DNA of 64,000 nt from Firmicutes bacterium HGW-Firmicutes-15 (GCA_002840245.1 PHAA01000007.1:148352-212351); one strand, 5' to 3'. Shown: positions 17,802 to 27,223, counted from the stretch's first letter. The notes: generated from the letters alone by a model not told the origin. Translations and numbers: made by a program.

Positions 17802-18485
17802 CTATTCTTCAAACCTATATCCGTACCCCCAGATGGTTTTGACATTCTTCATTGCCCCACTCACCCGTAATTTTCTGCGCAGGCGTTTCACTAGGTCGTC
17901 GACAGCCCTTGCACTTCCAACATAGTCACATCCCCATACCCGGTCCAATAGTTCCTGGCGCTTAAAGGTACGCTGAGGCTGCCCAGCAAGTAATAGCAGA
18001 AATTCATATTCCATTGGTGTAAGCATAACTTCCTTTTCATCCACAGTAGCATGTCGATCATTGAGATCAATCTTGAGGTTGCCGATTTCCACTAACTCCT
18101 CCATTATGATTGGAACGGCAGAGCATCGAAATAATGACCGTACCAGGGATATAAGTTCACGTGGGCTGCAAGGTTTGGTCAAAAAGTTATACTCACCAGA
18201 TTCTATACCCCAAATACGATCAATTTTTTCACCTTGGTCAGCTAAAAGGATGACCGGCACACCGCTGCGGTTTCTAATACCCTGGTAAAATTTAAAGCAT
18301 TCTTTAACTGGCAACACAATATCTAGAACAAACATATCTGGAAACCCGGATTGCATGCGTTCCAGCACTTCTTTCACCGAAGCGAACGTTTCCACCCTGA
18401 ATTTTTCCCGCATAAGATACTCACTAATGGTATTGCGAGTATTTTCCTCGCAGTCAACTACAAATATAGTCTGCAAAGCCATCAC
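17802..18485 (-). CDS. OmpR-family response regulator with degenerate receiver (orphan)
   Basis: The 227-residue protein has an OmpR-type layout. The receiver keeps the acceptor Asp55 (FVLDIVLP) and the Lys of TKP, but one of the paired metal-binding acidic residues is Cys (VVDCEE, position 12) and the conserved Thr/Ser position reads LLADQ, so phosphorylation may be impaired or altered. The DNA-binding domain (LTPMEYEFLLLLAG, ending IWGYGYRF) appears intact. Start: GTG 18485/ATG 18482 next to GAGGTG; TTG 18476 is also possible. The kinase gene just upstream is broken, which leaves it an orphan. Confidence 0.88.
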   Translation of the reverse strand: MMALQTIFVVDCEENTRNTISEYLMREKFRVETFASVKEVLERMQSGFPDMFVLDIVLPVKECFKFYQGIRNRSGVPVILLADQGEKIDRIWGIESGEYNFLTKPCSPRELISLVRSLFRCSAVPIIMEELVEIGNLKIDLNDRHATVDEKEVMLTPMEYEFLLLLAGQPQRTFKRQELLDRVWGCDYVGSARAVDDLVKRLRRKLRVSGAMKNVKTIWGYGYRFEE

Positions 18486-18512
18486 CTCATTAGTTAAATT
18501 AATAATATTTTT

Positions 18513-19021
18513 TTATTGGGTTGCTATTGCTTGGTATTTACAGTCTTTTACCTGCTGAGAACTAAGACTGAAAGCAACTAAAACTACTTCTTTGTCACTC
18601 ATTAACGCCTCAGCTTGGATAATTGGATGAATTGTCTTTATTATCGAATCCAGGTATCTAGGTATTCGTTGATCTGATTTACCCCGAGCTATACTAAGAA
18701 ATTCAGAAATGATAGAATTCGCTCGATCAAGTTCCTCAATCATTAGGTCATAATAAACTTTATAATCTTTGTTATTTTCTTTACCACCTAACATCTGTAG
18801 AAAGCCACGTACCGCTGTGATTGGATTGCGTATTCATGACCAATAGAGGCAGCCATCTCCCCGATCAGGCTTAACCGATCCAAGCGGGCCAACTCCATAT
18901 CTATGTATTTACGCTCTTCTTCAGATTGACTACGCATCCCCACCGCCTGCTTGCTTTTACTGATGTCAGTTATTTGGCGCGGACCATTCATTGTCGATCC
19001 TTGGCAATATTCATAAGACAC
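18513..19021 (-). pseudogene. Frameshifted, truncated PAS/HisKA histidine kinase
   Basis: Two overlapping frames give one family-like sequence. The first (19021 down to about 18832) ends a PAS domain (ITDISKSKQA) and enters HisKA at LDRLSLIGEMAASIGHE. One missing base in the codons after HE (GAATACGC in place of GAAATACGC, near 18830-18834) shifts the frame, and RNPITAVRGFLQMLGG continues in the second frame. The second frame ends after QAEALMSDKEVVLVAF with no HATPase domain. Even if the shift were a sequencing error, the ATP-binding domain is absent. It resembles sporulation-type kinases. Confidence 0.85.
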
Positions 19022-19105
19022 AATTGAACAAATGAATAGAAAAGAACTCTTATTCCTGCTTTTTTTCTTAATTTATACATAGTCATTTCCTCCTATAAAA
19101 TAATA

Positions 19106-20314
19106 TTATTCAAACCGCAGGGCATCAATAGGATTGGCGTTAGCGGCTTTCCGTGCCGGGTAATACCCAAAAAACAAGCCAATCATTATAGCAAAACCCA
19201 TGGAGACTGCTATTAACCAGGCTTCCACCTTCATTGTTAAACCAGCAAATACACTCAGTAATTGTGATGTTCCCCATCCTACAAAGACACCTATAATACC
19301 ACCAATAAAACACAACAACAATGCCTCGATTATGAACTGAGTTAGAATAGCCCGAGTAGTAGCCCCTATCGCCATACGAATGCCTATTTCTCTGGTTCTT
19401 TCGGTTACCGATACCAGCATGATATTCATAATGCCAATTCCCCCAACTAGTAAGGATACACCTGCGATCCCCCCCAGCAGGAAGGTGAACATCTTAGTGG
19501 TATCCTCAATGGTTGCTAGGAGCTCAGCCATGTCCCGAATCCGAAAATCATCATCAGCTGTAGCAGCCAAGCGATGTCGCTGCCGCAGCAGAGTGCTAAT
19601 GTATTCTTTCAAGGGTGTTAGTGCTGCCTCGTTGGTGGCCTGCACACTTATTGATTTCACACTAGTTGACCCTAAAAGCCTCTGTTGAGCGGTACTTAGG
19701 GGAATATATATGATGTCATCGGGGTCATCGGGTCCACTGCTTCCTTTAGTGCTTAGCACGCCAACAACATTAAAGCTCAGCCCATTAATTTTTATAGTCT
19801 GTCCCAGAGGGCTGCTTCCATCTGCAAAAAGGTTGGTGACTACGGTGCTTCCCAGAACTGCAACCCGGTTAACACTGTCAACGTCGCTGGCAGTAAAAAA
19901 TGCGCCTTGAACTGTATCCCAGCTCTTTATAGTCATTAATTCTGGAGCAGTACCATCTACAGTCGTTGTCCAAGTATTGCTGCCTATCGCAATCGTTGCG
20001 CTGTTTACGCTGGATTCCGAAGCAACATATTTTACTAGAGGTAAATTTTTTATTGCTTCTACATCGCCGTTGGTCAACTTAGATGTGCTTACACCTCTTA
20101 TTGGTCCACTGCTGCCTCCGGCCGAAATGGTCAACAGGTTAGAACCCATGCTGGAAATTCTGGAGGTAATGCCGGAAGCAGTTCCCTGGCTCAGTGCTAC
20201 CATCGCTATAACTGCGCCGACACCTATAATCACTCCCAGCATGGTAAGGAAAGAACGCATTTTATTGGCTAACAGGCTTTGCCAAGCCATTTTTAGGCTG
20301 GAGAATAAATCCAT
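19106..20314 (-). CDS. MacB/FtsX-like ABC transporter permease
   Basis: The 402-residue protein has a cytoplasmic N-terminus, a first membrane helix about 20-42, a MacB-type periplasmic-core domain (about 43-270) and three C-terminal membrane helices (about 275-390), ending NPIDALRFE as in many Gram-positive MacB-like permeases. It is the last gene of a membrane fusion protein-ATPase-permease operon. It probably works with the adaptor to export peptides, antibiotics or lipophilic compounds. The likely regulator is the two-component system at 14.1-16.3 kb. Confidence 0.93.
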   Translation of the reverse strand: MDLFSSLKMAWQSLLANKMRSFLTMLGVIIGVGAVIAMVALSQGTASGITSRISSMGSNLLTISAGGSSGPIRGVSTSKLTNGDVEAIKNLPLVKYVASESSVNSATIAIGSNTWTTTVDGTAPELMTIKSWDTVQGAFFTASDVDSVNRVAVLGSTVVTNLFADGSSPLGQTIKINGLSFNVVGVLSTKGSSGPDDPDDIIYIPLSTAQQRLLGSTSVKSISVQATNEAALTPLKEYISTLLRQRHRLAATADDDFRIRDMAELLATIEDTTKMFTFLLGGIAGVSLLVGGIGIMNIMLVSVTERTREIGIRMAIGATTRAILTQFIIEALLLCFIGGIIGVFVGWGTSQLLSVFAGLTMKVEAWLIAVSMGFAIMIGLFFGYYPARKAANANPIDALRFE

Positions 20315-20367
20315 ACATGATACCGCCTTATCAATTTAGTCTGCCTGGTTTATCCCTTGACATTTCC

Positions 20368-21093
20368 TTATCCAGCCTGCATCTTGGCCAGATAAGGTTC
20401 AGTAACTATCTCATCTTTAACAATTAGTCCGTCGTTTAAGCGCACAATACGTTGACAGTGAAGACCAATGTCTGCTTCATGAGTTACGATCACGACCGAC
20501 AACCCTTGCTCGCGGTTTAACCGCTGCAGTAACAACATAATCTCCACAGTGGTTTTGCTATCCAACGCTCCGGTAGGTTCATCAGCCAGGAGCATTCCCG
20601 GTTCGTTGACCAATGCCCGGGCAATAGCGACCCGCTGCTGCTGCCCGCCGGACAATTGCCTGGGCAAATGATGTTCACGACCTTCCAGTCCTACCATTCT
20701 CAGCATTTGTCGCCCACGTTTTTCCCTCTCCTTGCGAGACGAAACCCCTGCATAAATCAAAGGTAGGCATACGTTATCCAGTGCTGTTGCTCTTCCTATT
20801 AGGTTAAAGTTTTGAAAAACGAATCCTATGACTATACTACGAAAATTCGCTAACTGATCTTTGTCTAGAGTCATAACATCCTGCCCGGCAAAATCATATG
20901 ATCCTGAATCGGGCTTATCTAAACAACCCAATAGGTTCATCAAAGTAGACTTGCCTGACCCGGAAGGTCCCATGATAGCCAGCATTTCCCCACTATTAAT
21001 ATTTAATGAAATGGACCTTAAGGCATAAACTGGCTCACCTGCACCATAATATGTCTTACTAATATTTTCTAAAGCAATTAGATTCTCAGCCAT
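20368..21093 (-). CDS. MacB/LolD-like ABC transporter ATP-binding protein
   Basis: The 241-residue ATPase has Walker A GPSGSGKST, Q-loop FVFQNFNL, signature LSGGQQQR, Walker B MLLADEPTGALD and switch His (VTHEADIG). The length and the GYFCQ-like N-terminal features match the LolD/MacB group that powers FtsX-type permeases. It sits between adaptor and permease genes with short spacers. Confidence 0.94.
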   Translation of the reverse strand: MAENLIALENISKTYYGAGEPVYALRSISLNINSGEMLAIMGPSGSGKSTLMNLLGCLDKPDSGSYDFAGQDVMTLDKDQLANFRSIVIGFVFQNFNLIGRATALDNVCLPLIYAGVSSRKEREKRGRQMLRMVGLEGREHHLPRQLSGGQQQRVAIARALVNEPGMLLADEPTGALDSKTTVEIMLLLQRLNREQGLSVVIVTHEADIGLHCQRIVRLNDGLIVKDEIVTEPYLAKMQAG

Positions 21094-21125
21094 TTATTAT
21101 TCCCCCTCGTTATCACGTATATCTA

Positions 21126-22499
21126 CTACATTCCTGGAGGTGGCCCGCCCATAGCCCCGCCTCCCTGATTATTATTTGATTTAGTTGTGGTGGACTTACT
21201 TGAGCTTGCTCCGGAAGATGTTGTGCTAGCAGTACTGGATCCTACAATAACTTTGTCGCCCACGTTAAGGCCACTGATAAGTTCATAATTAGAGCCATCG
21301 CTTAAGCCTAAGACCACTGATTTTACGGTCGGTTGATTATTCTCCAAAACCACTGCGATGCTTGAAGTACCCTCTTTAGAGGCAGCGGTAGGAGCAGGTG
21401 CACTTGATGGGTTACTTTTCACATACGACTCCGCATAACTTACCGCCATCATAGACACCGTCATAACATTACTTTTCTGTGCCACTATAATATTGGCCGA
21501 AACAGACATACCGGAGAAGAGTTGATGGTCTGGATCAATACAGGAAATAAGCACCGGGTAATATTGAACACTGCTAACCGTAGAGGCTTGCGGAGTAATT
21601 CTTAAAACTTTCCCTTTAAAGGTCTTGTTAGCATAGGTGCTGGTAATAAATGATACATCCTGACCCACCTTTACTCGGCCAATGTCTGCCTCATTGATAA
21701 GTGCGCTTAGTTGTAATTCTTCACTCAATACGCTAAGTAATGTACTGGAGCTGCTGTTGATTCCGTTAATCTGGCCCACCTGTCCATTAACCACACCTAT
21801 GATGCCATCAAATGGTGCCACTAGCGTCGCACCTGCTAGATCAGCCTGGGCTTGATCTGCCTTAGCTTGATCATTGGCCAGTTTGGCTTTAGCAGTGGCA
21901 ACGTCCCATTCGCTCTTAGTTAATGTATTTTGGGCTGTATCCAAATCCGTTTGTGCTATCGCACCTGCGACAAAGAGTTGTTGTTGGCGGTCCAGTGTTT
22001 TTCGATAAGTTTCATAGTTCAGGTTAGCCACTTTCACACTGATCTGATCCTGATCTACTGAGCTCTTAGCTTGCTGCAATGCAGATTGTAGACTAGAAGG
22101 GTCCTGTTGAGCTAAAATCTGACCCATTTTAACTTTGTCCCCTGGTTGAACATTAATTGCAGTAATAGTATCGTCGTTCTTAAAACCCATTGCTGATGAT
22201 TTTATTGCACTCAAAGTACCGGTTGCCTCTATGGAATCAGTTATGGTTGCCTTGCCAACAGTCGCCGTAGGGTATTCTGTATTTTTGCTGCTGCTTCCCA
22301 GCCATTTATAGGAACCGTAGCCTGATACACCAATAACCAGCAGAATTCCTACCAGCCAAAGAATCTTATTTTTCTTGGACATTCCTTGAATACGTTTCTT
22401 TAAAAGTACTTCCTTGACTTTAGTAACGTCATATTTCCCCTGGTTTGACTGTATTAGGGCGTTTTCCGTATCTGTTTGGCTATTTTGAGATTCCGACAT
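21126..22499 (-). CDS. MacA-like membrane fusion protein (RND/HlyD-type adaptor)
   Basis: Of 457 residues: a cytoplasmic tail of about 45, one membrane helix (about 46-64), a biotinyl-lipoyl half motif, a coiled-coil hairpin (about 125-215, Gln/Ala/Lys-rich), then beta-barrel domains (GATLVAPFDGIIG, LSALINEADIGRVKVGQDV). The C-terminus is Ser/Thr-rich and ends GGGAMGGPPPGM. In Gram-positive bacteria such adaptors link a MacB-like permease to the exterior. It is the first gene of the operon, with the shared direct-repeat operator about 95 bases upstream. Confidence 0.93.
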   Translation of the reverse strand: MSESQNSQTDTENALIQSNQGKYDVTKVKEVLLKKRIQGMSKKNKILWLVGILLVIGVSGYGSYKWLGSSSKNTEYPTATVGKATITDSIEATGTLSAIKSSAMGFKNDDTITAINVQPGDKVKMGQILAQQDPSSLQSALQQAKSSVDQDQISVKVANLNYETYRKTLDRQQQLFVAGAIAQTDLDTAQNTLTKSEWDVATAKAKLANDQAKADQAQADLAGATLVAPFDGIIGVVNGQVGQINGINSSSSTLLSVLSEELQLSALINEADIGRVKVGQDVSFITSTYANKTFKGKVLRITPQASTVSSVQYYPVLISCIDPDHQLFSGMSVSANIIVAQKSNVMTVSMMAVSYAESYVKSNPSSAPAPTAASKEGTSSIAVVLENNQPTVKSVVLGLSDGSNYELISGLNVGDKVIVGSSTASTTSSGASSSKSTTTKSNNNQGGGAMGGPPPGM

Positions 22500-22582
22500 A
22501 AAACATTCATCACTCCAAACTCTCTTATTACCATTAACCCGGTTATGCCTGGCTTGCCGCCTCTTATTAGCTTGTTGGTTAT

Positions 22583-22640
22583 ATTATCCAAGTTATAACT
22601 GAACCCGCACTGAATGAAAGCTGAAAATTAGTGGAATATG
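22583..22640 (-). promoter_or_regulatory. Promoter with 11-bp direct-repeat operator, efflux operon
   Basis: Three CTGAA elements (22599, 22610, 22621 on the plus strand) spaced 11 bp lie 10 bases upstream of a -10-like GATAAT (22583-22588), in the same arrangement and with nearly the same sequence as 16374-16431. This predicts that the MacAB-like operon is a direct target of the response regulator at 15652-16335. Confidence 0.7.
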
Positions 22641-22742
22641 AGTAATTATTTACTGATCCGACCAAATTGACAAAGTGAATGCACAATTTTATCAATAGAG
22701 CCACTACATTTACGCACATAGCTGAACTTAACCTCTAAAACA

Positions 22743-22764
22743 CAAAAAAGACCCTTGCGGGTCT
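22743..22764 (-). terminator. Rho-independent terminator of the candidate ncRNA
   Basis: On the minus strand AGACCC-GCAA-GGGTCT is followed directly by TTTTTTGTG. The same hairpin, without the T-run, recurs at 22904-22919. Confidence 0.8.
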
Positions 22765-23080
22765 CAGAGTGTCGATAAAGTCAGGCCGAGCAAAAAAGTT
22801 TAAGAGCAAGGCATTAATTGCTCGTGATTGAGGCGTACATAGATACGTTGATTGAACGAGCTTTTATTTAATAACGCCGCTATTGGGCTTTTTTGACGGT
22901 CTGAGACCCTTGCGGGTCTATGCTTAATAGTTTAGTATCAATTAATTATCTTGGAGGCAAACCTTAGCGGACCTTTCAGCAATGCCAGTAGGCTATACCT
23001 CCTTCTACTTTGCTTTTAACGTTCTCACGAAGACGGGCTATCGCCTGTGTCCCTTATTCCTAACCCAATATAGCCATATA
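22743..23080 (-). ncRNA. Candidate structured non-coding RNA with its own promoter and terminator
   Basis: A 700-base gap lacks credible coding sequence. On the minus strand a TTGGCA (23111-23116) and an ATAATA (23088-23093), 17 bases apart, could start a transcript near 23080. It would contain GGCGATAGCC, a GGAGG...CCTCC enclosed block (22954-23001), a first AGACCC-GCAA-GGGTCT hairpin (22904-22919) and a CTCGT...ACGAG stem. It would end at a second identical hairpin followed by six T (22743-22764). I cannot name the family; a search against Rfam clostridial RNAs is needed. Confidence 0.5.
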
Positions 23081-23200
23081 GACATGTTATTATTGCATCC
23101 TGTTTTCGATTGCCAATTTTGCCTTTATTAAATCATCAAGCACCGATAATTTACACTTTTCATATTATCAATTAAAGATGAAAATTAAGGAGTTTATAGA

Positions 23201-24328
23201 ATGAATGATAAACCGTTGATAGCGGTCTTATCGACTGTCAGAATTAATCCAAATAGTGGTTTTCCGACAGGCAGAGAAGCTAGAATATATAAGGAGAAAT
23301 TTGCTGCAGCCAAACAATATGGGATAAGAATGTTTTTATTCTTTGTGGACGATGTCAACTGGATAAATAGAACCATTAAAGGCTTTGCCTTTGTCACAAG
23401 CACGGATAACAAAGGCCATTGGGTAAGAAAAGCTTTTCCTTTCCCAGACGTAGTCTATAATAGAATTCGCTATAGGAAGATTGAAAAGCAACCCAAGGTA
23501 AAACAGCTATTGAAATCATTTGATAATGATCCTAATATTCAGCTTTTCAATACCCGTTTTCTTGATAAATGGGAAGTTCATCAATCATTGATTAATAATC
23601 CAAATACTTTAAAAATGGTTCCCCCTACAAGATTATTTTCTTCTATAAACCTGAAAGAATTTTTAGATAAATATTCAGAAGTTTTTATTAAACCTAGAAA
23701 TAACAATGCCGGAAGAGGTATTGTTAAGGTTATCTGTGATACCTCAAATATTTATACCTATGGCAGGTCAGACACCTCCCCTCCTAAGTGGAGAAAAAGC
23801 ACTTCCTTCAGTAAACTATGGAATCATTTGATTAATGAAATTCGGAATCCAGATGATTATCTAATTCAAACCGGAATTGATCTGTGTAGACTGGATGGGC
23901 AAGTCTTTGATCTCCGTGCCCAGGTTCAAAAAGATGGGAATGGAAAATGGGTTTTTACGGGGGTAAATGTTAGGGCAGCTACGGGAAACCGTTTTGTTAC
24001 CTATCCTAAAGTTGGCAAAAGAGTATCTTTCGATAAGGCTATAGACATTGTTGCTGATGGTTCAGAGGAATTCAAATGCGGGATCAATTATCAATTATCT
24101 GATCTTTATCACTATGTTCCCATGATTCTGGAGAAAGACCTGGGATTATCATTAGGAGTCTTATCAATTGATATCGGCATAGATATACATGGAAAAACAT
24201 GGCTTATAGAGGTTAGCTCTAAATCAGACAGTTTTAGTGAAGATAATATACGGGCTAGACACTTTAAATATCTGATGGAATACTTTCTCTATATTACTGG
24301 GGGAAATCCTGGTAAGAATGCAAGGTAA
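23201..24328 (+). CDS. YheC/YheD-family endospore coat-associated ATP-grasp protein
   Basis: This 375-residue protein begins with the YheCD signature (VLSTVRINPNSGFPTGRE) and has an ATP-grasp fold over its second half (FIKPRNNNAGRGIVKV, FDLRAQVQKD, LSIDIGID and a closing EVSSK). Bacillus YheC and YheD associate with the forming spore coat; their ligase substrate is unknown. AAGGAG precedes the ATG. The next gene is a Mur-ligase-like protein in the same direction, which suggests a shared peptide-ligation role in spore envelope building. Confidence 0.88.
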   Translation: MNDKPLIAVLSTVRINPNSGFPTGREARIYKEKFAAAKQYGIRMFLFFVDDVNWINRTIKGFAFVTSTDNKGHWVRKAFPFPDVVYNRIRYRKIEKQPKVKQLLKSFDNDPNIQLFNTRFLDKWEVHQSLINNPNTLKMVPPTRLFSSINLKEFLDKYSEVFIKPRNNNAGRGIVKVICDTSNIYTYGRSDTSPPKWRKSTSFSKLWNHLINEIRNPDDYLIQTGIDLCRLDGQVFDLRAQVQKDGNGKWVFTGVNVRAATGNRFVTYPKVGKRVSFDKAIDIVADGSEEFKCGINYQLSDLYHYVPMILEKDLGLSLGVLSIDIGIDIHGKTWLIEVSSKSDSFSEDNIRARHFKYLMEYFLYITGGNPGKNAR

Positions 24329-24521
24329 TAGGATTGAGTTTTATAAACCCGTCCAGCATCAGGGTCAATTTTATCTCGTGCAAAAGTAACCCTTTTGTGA
24401 ACAAATTGAATATACTATCGAAACTAGCGGAAGGCAAAACAATAAATTACGATAAAATCTCTCGCTTATAAATCACAAATTATTATTTCGCCGTTCCTAA
24501 GAAAATGAAAAGGGTGATCTT

Positions 24522-25931
24522 TTGCAGAGTCTGTCCTTGGAAAAGCTAACTAATATCCTGAATGGCAAAATCTTGTCTAGGAGTAACAATCATCAAATTC
24601 CCTTTGTTGTAAGTAGATTTCGCACTGCACCACCAACCTGCATTACATTTTTGAATAAGTCTTTCGTAAATGAACCGTCCTTATTAAGTCTATTTAAAAG
24701 CCATGATGTTCGTTGCGTGGTTGTAAAATCTCCTAATATGTTGACCCTTAACAAATGGAACGCAGCGGATATTGCAATTGTCGAAGTTCAAAACTTAAGT
24801 AGAGCCTATAGGTCCCTTGCCATGTTTTATAGGGACCAGTTCTCTATCCCCTTCATCCAGGTGATTGGAAGCTCAGGTAAAACAACCACAAAAGAAATGA
24901 TCGGATCAGTACTCAATGAAAAATTCCCTACTTTAACCAGCCTTAAAAATATGAATTCCCCGACAGGGGTTGCCAAAAACCTGTTCCGTCTAAACAAGAC
25001 ACCCCGTGCCGCTGTCCTTGAAGCAGGAATGAAAGCATCAGGAATAATTAGGACTGCTACTCGTTTAATTAAGCCTGACATCGGGGTTATCACCAGTATC
25101 CACAGCGCTCACTTGACCAGATTAGGATCTATACAGAATATCATTGCCGCCAAGGCTGAAATATTTGAGTATTTATCAAAAGATGGATGTATGATTGTTA
25201 ACTGGGATGACCCCAACTGCCAAAGATTACCCTTCCACAGATACCATGGCAAACTTTTGCGTTTCGGTTTTTCTGAGGAGTGTGATCTGTGGGCTTCGGA
25301 TATTCAACGCCAAGGCTTTCGAACCAATTTTAAAATTAATACCAAAGACCTACAATTTGCCTGCACAATTAATATTGTAGGACGGTATAACGTTGGCAAT
25401 GCTCTTGCGGCGACGGCGGTTGGTCTAAAAATGGGGTTGTCACCCATGGAAATTGCCCACGGTTTAGAGCAGTTTAACCCCGTGAACGGGAGGCTGAAAG
25501 TCTATCATAGAAGTGATGGGGCCGTTGTTATTGATGACACCTATAATGCAAATCCTGATTCAACGCGCCTACTGATAGATGAATTAATAATTATGGCCCG
25601 TGAACAGCCGGTTGTCTTGGTCATCGGTGATATGGAGCGACCTTCCCGTGACATAGAGAACTATGCGCGAAGTGTACACTTCAATATCGGGCAACAACTG
25701 GCACAGGGTGCATTTCAACATGTAATGGCAATAGGCCTATGGGCCAGCGAATATGTTCGCGGGGCGATCCAAGCGGGCTTTCCTCAGAATAAGATCAGCT
25801 ACTATGAAACTGTACGAGCAGCCGAAACCAGCTTTAAATATCTAATCACACCGGGAACTACCGTGGTTCTCAAGGCTTCGACCTACACAAAACTGAAACA
25901 CCTGGACATTAATGACTACTGCAGTTGTTAA
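24522..25931 (+). CDS. Mur ligase family protein (MurF-like)
   Basis: The 469-residue protein has an N-terminal MurF-like domain, an ATP-binding central domain (P-loop GSSGKTTTKE, then LKNMNSPTGVAKNLFRL and LEAGMKASG) and a C-terminal ligase domain (DDTYNANPDST). It resembles UDP-MurNAc-tripeptide D-Ala-D-Ala ligase. Its position next to YheCD, outside any division/wall cluster, suggests a specialised paralogue rather than the housekeeping MurF. The start is TTG 24522 after AGGGTGAT. Confidence 0.85.
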   Translation: MQSLSLEKLTNILNGKILSRSNNHQIPFVVSRFRTAPPTCITFLNKSFVNEPSLLSLFKSHDVRCVVVKSPNMLTLNKWNAADIAIVEVQNLSRAYRSLAMFYRDQFSIPFIQVIGSSGKTTTKEMIGSVLNEKFPTLTSLKNMNSPTGVAKNLFRLNKTPRAAVLEAGMKASGIIRTATRLIKPDIGVITSIHSAHLTRLGSIQNIIAAKAEIFEYLSKDGCMIVNWDDPNCQRLPFHRYHGKLLRFGFSEECDLWASDIQRQGFRTNFKINTKDLQFACTINIVGRYNVGNALAATAVGLKMGLSPMEIAHGLEQFNPVNGRLKVYHRSDGAVVIDDTYNANPDSTRLLIDELIIMAREQPVVLVIGDMERPSRDIENYARSVHFNIGQQLAQGAFQHVMAIGLWASEYVRGAIQAGFPQNKISYYETVRAAETSFKYLITPGTTVVLKASTYTKLKHLDINDYCSC

Positions 25932-26101
25932 GCTCTTCTCCTTCCAATACTTTCTCTTCTTTGCTTTCTCAAATCAATGCAAAACAATATAAATATTAAG
26001 TGTAAAATAAGAAGTTCATTTCAGGACTATTAATATTATGGTAAAATGAGCAGGAATGACAATTGGGAGTGCTTTTACTCCTAAAGAGAATATAGTTAAT
26101 T

Positions 26102-27223
26102 GTGAGGCAGGTGAATCAGGTGCGGAAGATACCCCTAGATTATGCCAGTGAAGGAATGTTATTAGGTCGCAGCATTATAGATAGTGAGGGTAATATTTTG
26201 CTCAGGGCAGGGGTAGAGTTGGACGCTCAATATATAAATCGGCTTTTTGAGATAGGTATCCACTATTTATATATACGTGACGAAACATTTGGAGAGACTG
26301 ATGATGAGGACGTAATCTCGGAGGAAACCAGAATTAACACCGTAAAACTGGTAAAAACAACCTTCAGTCACTTACAGCAAGATCGAAAAATAAATACCGT
26401 TGCTTTACGCAATATAGTTAATAATTTATTAGATGAGATTCTGGACAATAGCAGTGTACTGTTAAGCATTTCCGATATATCGACTCTGGATAATGTTATT
26501 TTTTATCATTCGGTAAGTGTTTGTACGCTATCTATCATGACCGGAATCACCTTGGGTTATAGTGATACTAAGCTGAAGGAACTAGGTATAGGGGCTTTAT
26601 TGCATGATATAGGCAAGTCGAAAATTGACCAGGAATTAGTTGAACGGTTTGGAAACATGAGCGAGGAAGAATATGTAGTGCTATCCAAACATCCTGAATT
26701 GGGTTATTCCATCATAAGGGATTATGGTGACCTTTCACTGCTATCTGCCCATGTAGCCTTGCAACACCATGAACGGTGGGATGGCAAGGGCTACCCTCGT
26801 CAGCTTGCAGGCACTAAAATACATGAATATGCACGTATTGTAGCCGCCGCCAATACTTACGATGATCTGATGACCGAACGCCTTAATCGCCCTCCTTATC
26901 AGGTTAATCAGGCAATTAACCTTATTAAACGGATGTCAGGTATATACTTCGACCCTGCCGTGGTTGTAGCAATGATATCCAATATCGCTAGTTACCCATT
27001 GGGGAGTTTTATTAAGTTAAACACCGGCGAAATAGGGATTGTTACCCATTTGAATCCTGAAAGCCCTCAAAAGCCGGTAATACGGATAATTATTGATAAA
27101 TCTCTACGCAGGGTACAGCACCCGCATGAAATTGATTTGTCACGGATGAAGACCATAATACCGGTTGAGATAATAAGCGAGCGTGAGCTTAACAGCCTAC
27201 TGCCCCGTCCATCCGGAGTATAG
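26102..27223 (+). CDS. HD-GYP domain protein, probable c-di-GMP phosphodiesterase
   Basis: Of 373 residues, the N-terminal part resembles DUF3391-type regions that precede HD-GYP domains. The HD-GYP domain follows with HDIGKSKI (metal-binding HD) and HHERWDGKGYP (HD-GYP signature). These enzymes hydrolyse cyclic di-GMP. The frame begins with several GTG codons (26102, 26111, 26120); which is used is uncertain. A diguanylate cyclase gene follows after 15 bases, so synthesis and breakdown of the same messenger are co-transcribed. Confidence 0.9.
   Translation: MRQVNQVRKIPLDYASEGMLLGRSIIDSEGNILLRAGVELDAQYINRLFEIGIHYLYIRDETFGETDDEDVISEETRINTVKLVKTTFSHLQQDRKINTVALRNIVNNLLDEILDNSSVLLSISDISTLDNVIFYHSVSVCTLSIMTGITLGYSDTKLKELGIGALLHDIGKSKIDQELVERFGNMSEEEYVVLSKHPELGYSIIRDYGDLSLLSAHVALQHHERWDGKGYPRQLAGTKIHEYARIVAAANTYDDLMTERLNRPPYQVNQAINLIKRMSGIYFDPAVVVAMISNIASYPLGSFIKLNTGEIGIVTHLNPESPQKPVIRIIIDKSLRRVQHPHEIDLSRMKTIIPVEIISERELNSLLPRPSGV

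Noticed and set aside
22749..22919. 171-bp MITE-like element with 20-bp terminal inverted repeats
   Set aside because: The ends are self-palindromic hairpins, the left one is a standard terminator with six U, and no target duplication is visible. A structured transcript fits better, though a repeat copy number count would decide.
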